From assembly GCF_024198215.1 (NCBI RefSeq), contig NZ_JAKCFA010000002.1, positions 310,001 through 374,000 of the forward strand: a DNA stretch of 64,000 nucleotides. Reading direction: 5' to 3'. Each line of letters opens with the position of its first letter. Positions within the stretch are counted from its first letter, which is position 1. Both the position numbers and the translations under genes were made by a program. Source of the stretch: Myxococcus qinghaiensis (lineage in GTDB: Bacteria > Myxococcota > Myxococcia > Myxococcales > Myxococcaceae). Below the pieces are notes generated by a model. That model was not told where the DNA came from and did no database searches. It saw only the letters and a program-made list of their open reading frames with translations. Shown in pieces: positions 38,018 to 47,920 of this stretch.

Positions 38018-38458
38018 TCAACGAGTCGCGGCTGGCAACTGGAGCCGGCGAACGATGTAGCGCTCCTCCCCCACCGTGAGCGGCTCGTCGACGCGCACCC
38101 GCTCCTCGCGGCCCGCGAGCTTCACGAAGAACAGGGTCCGGAAGGAGCCCTCGGGCAGGTCCACCTTGAAGCTCAACTCTGGAGGTGCGCCGGTGTCGCC
38201 GAAGAAGCGCTCCTCGCGCTTGAGGACCGCGCCCTCCGGGTCCAACACCTGGAGGTCCAGGGCGCGGGCCTGACTCCAGCCGTCGCCATCGGGTTGGATG
38301 ACCAGCTCCCGCTCGGGGACGCCGGTGATCTGCCAGATGAACACGCCCAGGCCGAGGAGCAGCAGCAGCGGCAGGCGCTTCGCCAGCGGGGACGAGCGCC
38401 AGCCCTTGCGGACAGGAGCCGGCGGGGCTGTCTCGGGAGGAGGCGTGTCCGCCACCAC
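38018..38458 (-). CDS. Single-pass membrane protein of unknown function (146 aa)
   Basis: A short Pro-rich cytoplasmic N-terminus, one transmembrane helix (RLPLLLLLGLGVFIWQI) and a ~95-residue beta-rich domain outside (ALDLQVLDPEGAVLKREERF). The GTG start overlaps the stop of the preceding gene by one base. No family is recognised. Confidence 0.7.
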   Translation of the reverse strand: MVADTPPPETAPPAPVRKGWRSSPLAKRLPLLLLLGLGVFIWQITGVPERELVIQPDGDGWSQARALDLQVLDPEGAVLKREERFFGDTGAPPELSFKVDLPEGSFRTLFFVKLAGREERVRVDEPLTVGEERYIVRRLQLPAATR

Positions 38459-38973
38459 TACTCCTTCTTGGAACGCTTGGAGCCGGGGCGGCGGGCGTTG
38501 AGCTCGGAGATGACGACGCGCGCGGTGGGGGCGGCGGTCTTCTCCTTCTTGGGACGAGGCTCGGGGCTCTCGGGCTCGTCGGAGCCCATCTTCTCGGCCT
38601 TGTCCGGCGGGACGAGTCGGACCTGGGCCTTGATCTCCAGCGTCATGCCGGAGACGAGCTTGAGGAACTCGTCGCGCAGCTTCTCGGACTGGAGGAAGCG
38701 GCGGAGCTCCTCGGTGACGGCGCCGGTGACTTCGTCCTTGGTCTTCTCCGCCTGGGAGAGGATGAAGCCGAGGGCTTCCTTGGGGAGCTTGAGCTGCCCC
38801 GCCAGGTTGCGGATGCCCTCCTCGGTCATGAAGAGGGCGCCCAGGCCGGCGACAGCCATGCGACGGACGAACTCCGGAACGAAGCCCGCGGGACCGGAGC
38901 GGCCCTCTCGGCCGGAGCGGTCCTCGTCGATCAACGGGTCGTCGGGGAAGTCGTCATTGCCGGCTGGGGGCAT
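38458..38973 (-). CDS. Helical protein, possibly granule-associated (171 aa)
   Basis: Residues ~45-120 are amphipathic helices (GIRNLAGQLKLPKEALGFIL, SQAEKTKDEVTGAVTEELRR) reminiscent of phasin-like or chaperone-like granule proteins; the C-terminus is highly basic (KRSKKE). The resemblance is by pattern only. It follows the Mrp gene by 21 bases and overlaps the membrane-protein gene, so these three are co-transcribed with the C4-CoA genes. Confidence 0.6.
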   Translation of the reverse strand: MPPAGNDDFPDDPLIDEDRSGREGRSGPAGFVPEFVRRMAVAGLGALFMTEEGIRNLAGQLKLPKEALGFILSQAEKTKDEVTGAVTEELRRFLQSEKLRDEFLKLVSGMTLEIKAQVRLVPPDKAEKMGSDEPESPEPRPKKEKTAAPTARVVISELNARRPGSKRSKKE

Positions 38974-38994
38974 GCAGCGTCTCCTGGGTGGTTG

Positions 38995-40083
<1,089 letters not shown>

Positions 40084-40282
40084 CGGGACACCTGAAACCT
40101 TTGGAAAACGGGCGCTTGGGGCGCCCCTCAGCGGGCGCGGAACATGCCAGCCCCGGGGGGACTGTCAACGTCGTTTAACGCGGGGTGGACCCGGACGCAC
40201 CCTGTCGACGGCCTGGAGGGCTGGAGGGTGTTGGCGGGCTGAAGGTGTCCATCAGGGCCGCTGCGCGAAGGGGCCCGTGGGC

Positions 40283-40885
40283 CTATTCGAGCGCGGAGAT
40301 CCGGTATTCGCCGTCTTCGAGGACGAGGAGGACAGCCCGCTCGTCGCCGAGGGGGAAGACGGCCTCACCGGCGCCGACCCGGACGTGGGTGTTGAGCGCG
40401 AGTCGGGCGCGGCGCAGGCGCTCCTTGGCGAGGGGCTCGCGCTCGAAGTCCTCTTGGAGTCGCTCGGGGGTGTAGCGGGCACGCAAGGGCGCGGCGAGCA
40501 GGCTCCAGACCGTCTTCCAGTCCTTGGCGTCCGAGGCGTCCAGGAAGCGGCGGAGAGCGGCACGGGGGACATCGGCAGGGCGGGCCTCGACGACGCGCCA
40601 GTCCTCACCGGCGCGAGCCAGGGTGAGCGAGGGAGCGCGGGCTTCGAGGACGGCGGCACCGGCGCGGACGGCGGCGGCGCGTTCGCGGCGGGTGGTCTCG
40701 TCGGAATAGCGCTCCAGGAAGGCGACCAGCCCTTCCGGGCCATCGGTGGTGAGGGCGTAGGCGTCCTGGAGACGGCCTTCGTCCAGGGCGCGGGCGTAGG
40801 ACTCCGCGACGGAGACGGGCTCCCGCGACGTGGTGGCGCAGGCCGGGGCCAGGAGGAGGCTACCAATGAGGACGGTCCGCTTCAT
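40283..40885 (-). CDS. Lipoprotein of unknown function (200 aa)
   Basis: The signal peptide ends in the lipobox LAPACATT. Mature residues are helical and Ala/Arg/Glu-rich in two related halves (VAESYARALDEGRLQDAYAL / AALRRFLDASDAKDWKTVW), suggesting a duplicated NTF2- or SnoaL-like domain. No enzyme motif is visible. It is isolated from its neighbours by gaps of ~70-200 bases. Confidence 0.7.
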   Translation of the reverse strand: MKRTVLIGSLLLAPACATTSREPVSVAESYARALDEGRLQDAYALTTDGPEGLVAFLERYSDETTRRERAAAVRAGAAVLEARAPSLTLARAGEDWRVVEARPADVPRAALRRFLDASDAKDWKTVWSLLAAPLRARYTPERLQEDFEREPLAKERLRRARLALNTHVRVGAGEAVFPLGDERAVLLVLEDGEYRISALE

Positions 40886-40954
40886 GGAGCGCGGAAGGTA
40901 GCACGGGGACGAGCCAAGACGCCGCGTCCCTCAAGAGCTCAATCGCGAGGCGGA

Positions 40955-41785
40955 TCAGCGAGCCATGAGCCGTTCATCCAACGCGTGAAGGTAGTCCCGA
41001 CCATAGGGGCCATTCTCCAGCCCGTCGATCAGGTGCTGCGGCAGATCCTGGGCAATCTCCTGGCAGCAGGAGCCCGCAGCCAATGCCATTGAGGCGACCG
41101 TGTCCACGTCTCCGCCAAACGAGACACAGTCCTTGAGCAGCGCACTCATGGACGCATTGCGCGCCAGGGCCGTGATCGCCGCGCGAACGCTCATCCAGCC
41201 CTTCGCGTTGACCTTGCCCTCCCAGGGCAGGATCCACTGCCCTGGGACCAGTTCCTGGAGGTACTCCCCCACTTCCGCCTTGGGCCCGATTCCGTACAGG
41301 CAGTAGTGCACCATCAGTGCCGAGGCACATGCGGCGTGGATGCCATCCGGGGTGTCATGGGTGATGGCCGCCTGAGTCGTGCAGCGCTTGATGATCTCAC
41401 TGGACGAGCCCAACACGCCCAAGGGCCCGGCGCGCATCGCCGCACCGCTCTTGTCACTGTCTCCGTGAATTCGAGCCAGGAAGTCATGCCCATCCCGCAC
41501 GGTCTCCAAGAACTCCTGGAAGCTTCGGGCATACCCTTCGCGAGGATCGCGCTGGTACACCTGAACGAACCGCGTGGCGAGGTTGAGCGGCCTCCAGGGT
41601 TCATCGTCGATGAGCGCCTCGGCAATCGCGAGGCTCATCTGCGTATCGTCCGTGTACATGCCAGGCAGCGTCCCCAGATGCCGGGGATGCTGAACATAGC
41701 GCGACAGGTCGTTGTACTTCGTCATCTCCGGCGCGTATTCGAACCCCGCGCCATAGGCGTCGCCAATCGCCAGCTCAAGCAGCAA
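40955..41785 (-). CDS. ADP-ribosylglycohydrolase (DraG family)
   Basis: 276 aa. The two metal sites are intact: GMYTDDTQMS (TDD near the N-terminus) and SFGGDVDTVASMALA (near the C-terminus). These enzymes remove ADP-ribose from proteins or other targets using Mg or Mn. The start appears to be TTG, preceded by GGAG at five bases; the family often begins within a few residues of AIGDAYGAGFE. No ADP-ribosyltransferase is next to it. Confidence 0.85.
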   Translation of the reverse strand: MLLELAIGDAYGAGFEYAPEMTKYNDLSRYVQHPRHLGTLPGMYTDDTQMSLAIAEALIDDEPWRPLNLATRFVQVYQRDPREGYARSFQEFLETVRDGHDFLARIHGDSDKSGAAMRAGPLGVLGSSSEIIKRCTTQAAITHDTPDGIHAACASALMVHYCLYGIGPKAEVGEYLQELVPGQWILPWEGKVNAKGWMSVRAAITALARNASMSALLKDCVSFGGDVDTVASMALAAGSCCQEIAQDLPQHLIDGLENGPYGRDYLHALDERLMAR

Positions 41786-41951
41786 GAATGCTCCTACCGT
41801 CAGGTCAACTCCGGATGGCCCCTTTACGGCGCTCCCCCACCCAGCCTGACTTGCCCGCTCCTCACGACTGTTCGCCAGATTCTCTTCATCCGAAGGCCCG
41901 GACCATTGCCGGTGAGAGCGGAAGCCAGGGAGCTACGCCCACTTCGCCAGC

Positions 41952-42365
41952 TCACTGGGCATCTGGAAACTCCGTGCTGACTTCCAGGCCCAGGGCAGTC
42001 GCCCGCTGCCCCAGCTCCTTCGCTTGGCCTTGAGTTAGCTCCTCAAAGACCCATTCGCTCTTGCTTCTCAGCAGAGCCAGGACTTCCGGAACAGACCTGG
42101 CCTGGAGTTCGGGCGCCAACTGGCGCAACGCGTGCGCCTCTTTTGCGCCTGCTGACTTCCCGCCCCAGCGCACCCTCAGCTTTCCTCGTGGCCCAAGGAA
42201 TTTGATAAATTCCTCAATCGGAGGGGACATGATCCCGACCATCTCCATACCGCAAGACACGCATCGATACGTCTCTACGGGACCTTGCGCCTTAACGAAC
42301 TCGAACTCCCCATTGCACTGCCGGCACCGTGGAGTGTCCTCCCAAGAGGCGTCCCGATGATTCAT
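41952..42365 (-). CDS. Zinc-ribbon protein (137 aa)
   Basis: The N-terminal zinc ribbon is PRCRQCNGEF and YRCVSCGMEM (two C-x2-C knuckles). The C-terminal ~80 residues are helical with an Arg/Trp-rich segment (LRVRWGGKSAGAKEAHAL). No further family is recognised. It lies upstream of the ADP-ribosylglycohydrolase on the same strand with a 166-base gap. Confidence 0.65.
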   Translation of the reverse strand: MNHRDASWEDTPRCRQCNGEFEFVKAQGPVETYRCVSCGMEMVGIMSPPIEEFIKFLGPRGKLRVRWGGKSAGAKEAHALRQLAPELQARSVPEVLALLRSKSEWVFEELTQGQAKELGQRATALGLEVSTEFPDAQ

Positions 42366-42417
42366 GGCATTTCTCCCGGAGGCGGTTCCCCAAGCCCGTG
42401 GCGTTCACACTCGACCA

Positions 42418-44208
42418 CTACGGCGACTCTCCCTCGCCACGAGCCTCGCGTGACAACTCGCGCAGCCACGCACTCCACCGCGTCTCATCCGCCAGTGACG
42501 CCAACGTCTCCCGCTCCTGCCCGGCCAGGTTCCACGACACGGAGCACAGCGAGTACGTCTGGGGTTGCGCCGCGCCCATCAACAACCGCAGCAGCGACAT
42601 CCGCCGCTCCGCGGCCCCATACGTCTTCAGCTCGAAGTCCCCAGGCGCGACCTTCGCCAGGGACAGCGCATACCGACACGCCTCCTCGAACCCACCAATC
42701 CTGTCCACCAACCCCACGTCCTTGGCGCGCAGCCCCGAGTACACCCGGCCCTCCGCCAGCGCGTGGATCTCCTCCTTCGTCCGCCCCCGCGCCTTCGCCA
42801 CGTGCCCCAGGAAGGACTGGTACATCTCCTCGATGTCCGCCTCCAGCGCCGCCCGCTCACCCTCGGTGAAGCCTCGCGAGAACGACAGCAGCCCCGCGTT
42901 CGCCCCGCGCGTAATCAGCGTCTTGTGGATGCCCAGCATGTTCATCAGCCCGGACGTGTCGAACTTGCCCGCGAACACACCGATGGACCCCACCACCGCA
43001 TGCGGGGCGCTCCACAGCTCCTTCGCCCCCAGCGCCACCATGTAGCCCGCACTGGCGCACACCTGGTCCATGTACGCGAGCACCGGCTTCTTGCGCGCCA
43101 CCCGCTGCACCGCCTCCAGAATCTGCTCGGAAGCAATCGCCGCCCCACCCGGGCTGTTCACATACAGCAGCACCGCCTTCGTGCGCTTGTCCCGCCCCGC
43201 CGCCCGCAACCCCTTCACCACCGCATCCACCGTCGCGAGCCGCCCGCCCGCGTTCCCCTTCCCCGGCACAATCATCCCCGACACCGGCACCAGCGCGAGC
43301 CGAGGCTTCCGCTTCAACCGCCGCCACTTCACCGGCGGGAACGGCACCGTCTCCAGATACGTGTCCAGCGCCTCCAACTCCGTGTCCTCCACGTCCGCTG
43401 GCTCCTTCCCCGCCTCCACCTTCACCAACCCCAGGTGCAGCGGCAGGTCCGACTCGTCCACCAGCGCGTCCACCAGCCCCGCCGCCTTCGCCCGAGGTCC
43501 GCTGTAGGGGCCCTGGTCGATGAGCGCCCTCACCTCCTCGGGCGTCTTGCGCCGCGCCACCGACACCGCGTCGACCAGCGTCGCGTAGCGCTCGTCCAGG
43601 AAGGACTCCACCGTGCGCCGCTGGATGTCCGACACCTCCGGATGCGTGAAGAGCTCCGGCGCCGTCTTGTAGTCACCCCGCCGGATGAACTGCGGCCGGA
43701 TGCCAATCCGAGACAACCCCTCGCCCAGCGCCGTGGACTCCGCCGAGTACCCCACCAGCTCCAACCGCCCCATGGGGGCCAGGAGCACCTCGTCCGCCGC
43801 GCAGAGCACCGGGTACGTGTCCGTGTCCACCATCACCGCCCAGGACACCACCCGCTTGCCCGCCGCCCGGAACTCCGCCAGCAGCGCCACCACCGCGTCG
43901 CGCTTGGCCCCCGGCAACCCCAGCTCCTCCACCTCCAGGAGGATTCCCTTCACCCTGGGGTCCTTCGCGAGCAGCCTCAGGGCCTCGCCGAACCGCTCCA
44001 GCGAGGTGACGTCCGCGGGCTCCGGACGCGAGCCTCCCCCCAGCGAAAACCGGGGCTTGCGCTGCTCCCGGTACGGAGGGTCCCCCGCAAGCCGGAAGCG
44101 CACATAGGCGGGCCTGTGACTGGCCGCGAACAGGCGGAAGGGCGCACCCAACAGGGTTCGCAGGAGCAGCAACAGGTTGGCGAGGGCGATGAAGGGCAGG
44201 CGCAGCAT
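42418..44208 (-). CDS. sppA: Signal peptide peptidase SppA, 67K type
   Basis: 596 aa in two ClpP-like halves, as in the long bacterial SppA. The general-base Lys is in FIRRGDYKTAPELFT (first half) and the nucleophile Ser in QVCASAGYMVALGAKELW (second half). An N-terminal hydrophobic segment (LPFIALANLLLLLRTLL) anchors it in the inner membrane, where it degrades cleaved signal peptides. The start ATG has a weak ribosome-binding site. Confidence 0.88.
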   Translation of the reverse strand: MLRLPFIALANLLLLLRTLLGAPFRLFAASHRPAYVRFRLAGDPPYREQRKPRFSLGGGSRPEPADVTSLERFGEALRLLAKDPRVKGILLEVEELGLPGAKRDAVVALLAEFRAAGKRVVSWAVMVDTDTYPVLCAADEVLLAPMGRLELVGYSAESTALGEGLSRIGIRPQFIRRGDYKTAPELFTHPEVSDIQRRTVESFLDERYATLVDAVSVARRKTPEEVRALIDQGPYSGPRAKAAGLVDALVDESDLPLHLGLVKVEAGKEPADVEDTELEALDTYLETVPFPPVKWRRLKRKPRLALVPVSGMIVPGKGNAGGRLATVDAVVKGLRAAGRDKRTKAVLLYVNSPGGAAIASEQILEAVQRVARKKPVLAYMDQVCASAGYMVALGAKELWSAPHAVVGSIGVFAGKFDTSGLMNMLGIHKTLITRGANAGLLSFSRGFTEGERAALEADIEEMYQSFLGHVAKARGRTKEEIHALAEGRVYSGLRAKDVGLVDRIGGFEEACRYALSLAKVAPGDFELKTYGAAERRMSLLRLLMGAAQPQTYSLCSVSWNLAGQERETLASLADETRWSAWLRELSREARGEGESP

Positions 44209-44310
44209 GGCGTCCGGGGTGGATGTGGGCCCCCTGGCGCGTACTGGACACGCTCTCCCGGTGCAAGCCCTGTTCAGCACTCCCGTTGGGTCGTGATAGC
44301 CTCCCCCCTC

Positions 44311-44667
44311 ATGCGAAATCCCTCCCTTGCCCGACTCCTCCTGGTCCTCGCGCTCGCGACCGGCGGCGGAGCGGCACTGGCTCAGCCGCGCAAACCGGTC
44401 CAGGAATTCAACGCCCCTCGTGAGCTCACCGCCGAGGAGCGCGAGGCCGCCAAGCAGCGCGCCATGGGCAACAACCTCAACAACTATGGCAAGGACATCC
44501 AGGTGAAGGCGCAGCCCTTCCCCTGGAAGGCCGTGGGCCTCGCCGGCCTGGTGTTCCTCGTCGCCATCCCCTTCGGGTTCCGCGCCTTCCGGTCCACCTC
44601 GAAGGAGATGGGCAACCAGAACACCTTCGGCAACAACTCCAGCCGCGACAACGACGAGCCGGCCTGA
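44311..44667 (+). CDS. Small membrane protein (118 aa)
   Basis: A cleavable-type signal (LLLVLALATGGGAALA), a ~45-residue charged region (ELTAEEREAAKQRAMGNN), then a transmembrane helix (VGLAGLVFLVAIPFGF) and a short Asn/Ser-rich tail. It diverges from sppA, starting about 100 bases from it. No family is recognised; it may be an envelope-complex subunit. Confidence 0.7.
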   Translation: MRNPSLARLLLVLALATGGGAALAQPRKPVQEFNAPRELTAEEREAAKQRAMGNNLNNYGKDIQVKAQPFPWKAVGLAGLVFLVAIPFGFRAFRSTSKEMGNQNTFGNNSSRDNDEPA

Positions 44668-44686
44668 GCCACCCCCACCCCGGCCC

Positions 44687-45751
44687 TCAAGCCGGGGCCA
44701 CCTCCACCGCGCCGCCCGCCTCCACCCGGACCTTCACCGGCAGGAAGCGCTCGACGACGCGGGCATGGGTGGTGAGGTGGTCCGACACCCGAGCCGCGGT
44801 GAAGCGCGTGGTGCCCGGCGTCACCGGCCCCAGGCGCCCCGCGGCCAGCAGCGCCGCCGGCAGCAGGATCTGATCCGCCAGCGACTCGTCCAGCGCGCCC
44901 CCCGTCTCCATGAAGCGCGCCAGGGCCTCGCCGGCCTCGCGCCCCACGTCCTCGGCGGGCCGTCCCTTCTCTCCCAGCGCGGTGAAGCCGGCGATGGTGT
45001 GCTCGAACTGCGCCAGCACGAACGTCACCGTGCCCAGCGAGCGGCTCACCGGCAACGGGCGGTTCTCCGCCTCGGCCAGGATGCCCCGCTCCCGCAGCAC
45101 CGCCACGGCGGCGCGCGACTGCCGCTCCGCGATGGCGAACGGCAGGCCTCCCACGAAGGACGAGACGTGCACCTCGCGCAGCATCCCCCGCGCGGGCAGC
45201 TCCACCAGCCGGGGCGGCTCCTGCGGCGGAAAGACGTGGGCCACCATCTCCCCCGCGCCCTCCGGATAGAACCCCGCCTGCGTCATGGTGAGGTGCACGG
45301 GGAGCCCGTACGCGTGGGCCACCGGCTGCCACACCGTGGCGACGTAGTGGAAGCTGGGGCTGTGCGGCAGGTGCGTGCCTCCCCGGAGCGTGAGCTTTCC
45401 ACCCCCGGCCAGGGCCAGCGGATAGACGAGGCACTGGAAGATGAGCGGCGTGCTGCCCGCGGTGCCGACCTCCAGCAGGTAGTCGCCCGCGCGCACGGGG
45501 CCCGGCGTGAAGGACAGCTCGGAGGCGCCCACCGTGGCGCCCTCGCTGGTACCACCCAGGGCCTCGGCGCCGCGCACACAGGCCAGGTGCTGGGGCCTCA
45601 ACCCCGGAGGCTCCCGCCGCGAGCGCAGGTGGGTGATGTGAAACGGCCGTCCGGTGATGAGTGACAGCGACAACGCCGAGCGGAGGATCTGCCCTCCCCC
45701 CTCACCCTCACTCCCATCGAGCCGCACCGGCCCGCTCTCGGTGCCCTTCAT
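44687..45751 (-). CDS. rtcA: RNA 3'-terminal phosphate cyclase RtcA
   Basis: 354 aa. Opening LDGSEGEGGGQILRSALSLS, LRPQHLACV and TAGSTPLIFQ are diagnostic. The catalytic His that receives AMP is in ARVSDHLTTHARVV near the C-terminus. It converts RNA 3'-phosphates to 2',3'-cyclic phosphates. In many bacteria it sits with the ligase RtcB and sigma-54 activator RtcR; neither is adjacent here, so it is an orphan. Confidence 0.9.
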   Translation of the reverse strand: MKGTESGPVRLDGSEGEGGGQILRSALSLSLITGRPFHITHLRSRREPPGLRPQHLACVRGAEALGGTSEGATVGASELSFTPGPVRAGDYLLEVGTAGSTPLIFQCLVYPLALAGGGKLTLRGGTHLPHSPSFHYVATVWQPVAHAYGLPVHLTMTQAGFYPEGAGEMVAHVFPPQEPPRLVELPARGMLREVHVSSFVGGLPFAIAERQSRAAVAVLRERGILAEAENRPLPVSRSLGTVTFVLAQFEHTIAGFTALGEKGRPAEDVGREAGEALARFMETGGALDESLADQILLPAALLAAGRLGPVTPGTTRFTAARVSDHLTTHARVVERFLPVKVRVEAGGAVEVAPA

Positions 45752-45880
45752 GACCCTCCCCTCCCTCCGTGCGGGCGAAACGTAACAGGAACGGGAAGGA
45801 AGTCCCGCCCCGTCACCCGCCCTTCGCGCGCGAGCGGACGGTGCCTGACAGATGCACCGCCGCGCTCACTCGCACCACCT

Positions 45881-47827
45881 TTAGTTGCCCTGGGCGTCCA
45901 GCGCCGGCAGCACACCCACCTTGATGGAGCTGGGGTGCGCCGCGGAGTGGTACACGCGGTGGAAGGCGCGCGTGAAGTCCGCCTCCTTCGCCTCGAAGAT
46001 GTTGGGCACGTACGTCTGCGGGTTGCGGTCGATGAACGGGAACCAGCTCGACTGGACCTGGAACATCACCCGGTGCCCCTTCTGGAACGTGTGGAAGACG
46101 TCGTTGATGGTGAAGCGCACCTTCGTCACCTCACCGGGCTTGAAGGCCTTGGGCTCGCTGTAGCTGTCGCGGAAGCGCCCGCGGAACGGCTCTCCGCGCA
46201 CCAGCGTCTGCTGGCCACCCCGGTTCTTCGCGCCCTTCTCCGCGTCGCTCCGACTCCAGCCGCGCGGCTTGCCGGGATTCACGTCCACCAGCTTCACCAC
46301 CCAGTCCGCGTCCGAGCCCGTCGTGGAAACCCACAGGTCCGCCTCCAGCGGGCCCGCCAGCGTGAGGTCCTGCTCCAGGGGCTCGGTCTCGAACACCAGC
46401 ACGTCCGGTCGGCTCGCGACGAAGCGCTGGTCCTCCGCCATGTAGTCCTTGCTCCAGCGCGTGGTGATCTCCTGCGTGTACGGCACCGGCTTGGCCGGGT
46501 CGCTGATGTACTCCGCGAACGACTCCGTGGTGCCCGTGGGCGCCTTCTGGGACAGCCCACCCTTGGGCTGGAAGAACAGCCGCGTCTCACGCAGCCCCTT
46601 CGGCGGCCAGCTCTCCAACTGGCGCCAGCGGTTGGCGCCCGTCTCGAACACCAGCGCCTCCGGCACCGCCGCCTTCTCGCCCCCCTTGAGGTGCTGCTTG
46701 AAGAAGGCCAGGCCCAGCTCCTGGTACATGTCCGAGGTGCGGAAGCCGAACTCGGCGTCACCCAGGCTGGAGCCCTCGGTGCCCACCCAGCCGCCGTGCT
46801 GCCACGGGCCCATCACCAGCGTGTTCGCCACGCCCGGGTTCTGCTTCTCGATGGCGGCGTACGTCCGCAGCGGGCCGTACAGGTCCTCGGTGTCGTACCA
46901 GCCGCCCACCACCATCATCGCCGCCTTCAGGCCCTTCAGGTGCGGCAGGAGATTCCGCGCCTGCCAGAAGGCGTCGTAGTTGGGATGCGCCGTGACGTCC
47001 TTCCAGAACGCGACGTCGCCCTTGAAGTACTTCGTCTCCGCGTTGCTCAGCGGCCCCAGGTCCATGAAGAACTCGTAGCCGTCCGGCGTGCCGTATTCGA
47101 AGCGCGACCAGTCCTCGTTGTCCGTGGGCGCCGGCCGGGGCTTGCCGAACCCCGAGAAGAAGTTGAACGCGAGCGACAGGTTGAACGCACCGTGCCGGTG
47201 CATGTCGTCCCAGAACCAGTCAGCGATGGGCGCCTGCGGAGACACCGCCTTGAGCGCCGGGTGGCCGCTGATGGCGCCCGCGGAGGCGTAGAAGCCGGGA
47301 TAGGAGATGCCCCACTGCCCCACCTTGCCGTTGTTGTTCGGCACGCGCGCCACCAGCCAGTCGATGGTGTCGTACGTGTCGGTGCTCTCGTCCGTGTCCT
47401 TCGCGCCCTTCTTCGGGTTGATGGGGCGCACGTTGACGAAGTCGCCCTCGGACATGAGCCGGCCGCGCACGTCCTGGAACACGAAGATGAAGCCCTCCTT
47501 CTCGTAGGCCTCGCTCGGTCCGAGCTGCGTCTTGTAGCGGTCCAGCCCATAGGGCGCGACGCTGTAGGGCGTGCGCACCAGCAGGATGGGATAGCGCTTC
47601 GCGGGAGAGGCATCGACGGGGATGTAGACGGAGGTGAAGAGCTTCACGCCGTCCCGCATGGGGATGCGGTACTCGAACTTGGTGTAGCGCGAGCGGATGC
47701 GCTCCGTGCGCTCCGGCGTCGAGGCACCGGGGGCCTTCGACGGAGTGGGCGGTGGCGTCTGGGCGACGGCGGGACTTGCGAGGGACAACCAAAGCAGCGC
47801 CGCGAGACGGCGGGACACGGGGGACAT
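45881..47827 (-). CDS. CocE/NonD-family hydrolase, exported
   Basis: 648 aa with a signal peptide (LAALLWLSLASPAVAQ). The alpha/beta-hydrolase nucleophile is in GQWGISYPGFYAS (G-x-S-Y-x-G), the Asp in VGGWYDTEDLYG and the His in MGPWQHGGW, as in cocaine esterase, glutaryl-7-ACA acylase and alpha-amino acid ester hydrolases. A C-terminal jelly-roll domain follows (RFTINDVFHTFQKGHRVMFQ). Substrate: probably an acyl-amide or ester, perhaps peptide-derived. GGAG precedes the ATG. Confidence 0.88.
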   Translation of the reverse strand: MSPVSRRLAALLWLSLASPAVAQTPPPTPSKAPGASTPERTERIRSRYTKFEYRIPMRDGVKLFTSVYIPVDASPAKRYPILLVRTPYSVAPYGLDRYKTQLGPSEAYEKEGFIFVFQDVRGRLMSEGDFVNVRPINPKKGAKDTDESTDTYDTIDWLVARVPNNNGKVGQWGISYPGFYASAGAISGHPALKAVSPQAPIADWFWDDMHRHGAFNLSLAFNFFSGFGKPRPAPTDNEDWSRFEYGTPDGYEFFMDLGPLSNAETKYFKGDVAFWKDVTAHPNYDAFWQARNLLPHLKGLKAAMMVVGGWYDTEDLYGPLRTYAAIEKQNPGVANTLVMGPWQHGGWVGTEGSSLGDAEFGFRTSDMYQELGLAFFKQHLKGGEKAAVPEALVFETGANRWRQLESWPPKGLRETRLFFQPKGGLSQKAPTGTTESFAEYISDPAKPVPYTQEITTRWSKDYMAEDQRFVASRPDVLVFETEPLEQDLTLAGPLEADLWVSTTGSDADWVVKLVDVNPGKPRGWSRSDAEKGAKNRGGQQTLVRGEPFRGRFRDSYSEPKAFKPGEVTKVRFTINDVFHTFQKGHRVMFQVQSSWFPFIDRNPQTYVPNIFEAKEADFTRAFHRVYHSAAHPSSIKVGVLPALDAQGN

Positions 47828-47920
47828 GCACGCTCCAGTAATGGGACGCGACATCGTGGGGGGACACAACCGCCCCCGAACGGCCCGTATCGCCGTTTGT
47901 TCCCGAGCCCGAGGGGGACG

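Noticed and set aside
42565-44310. Long plus-strand frame through sppA
   Set aside because: Only its last part from 44311 (small membrane protein) has a proper start, signal and coding bias; the rest is antisense to sppA.
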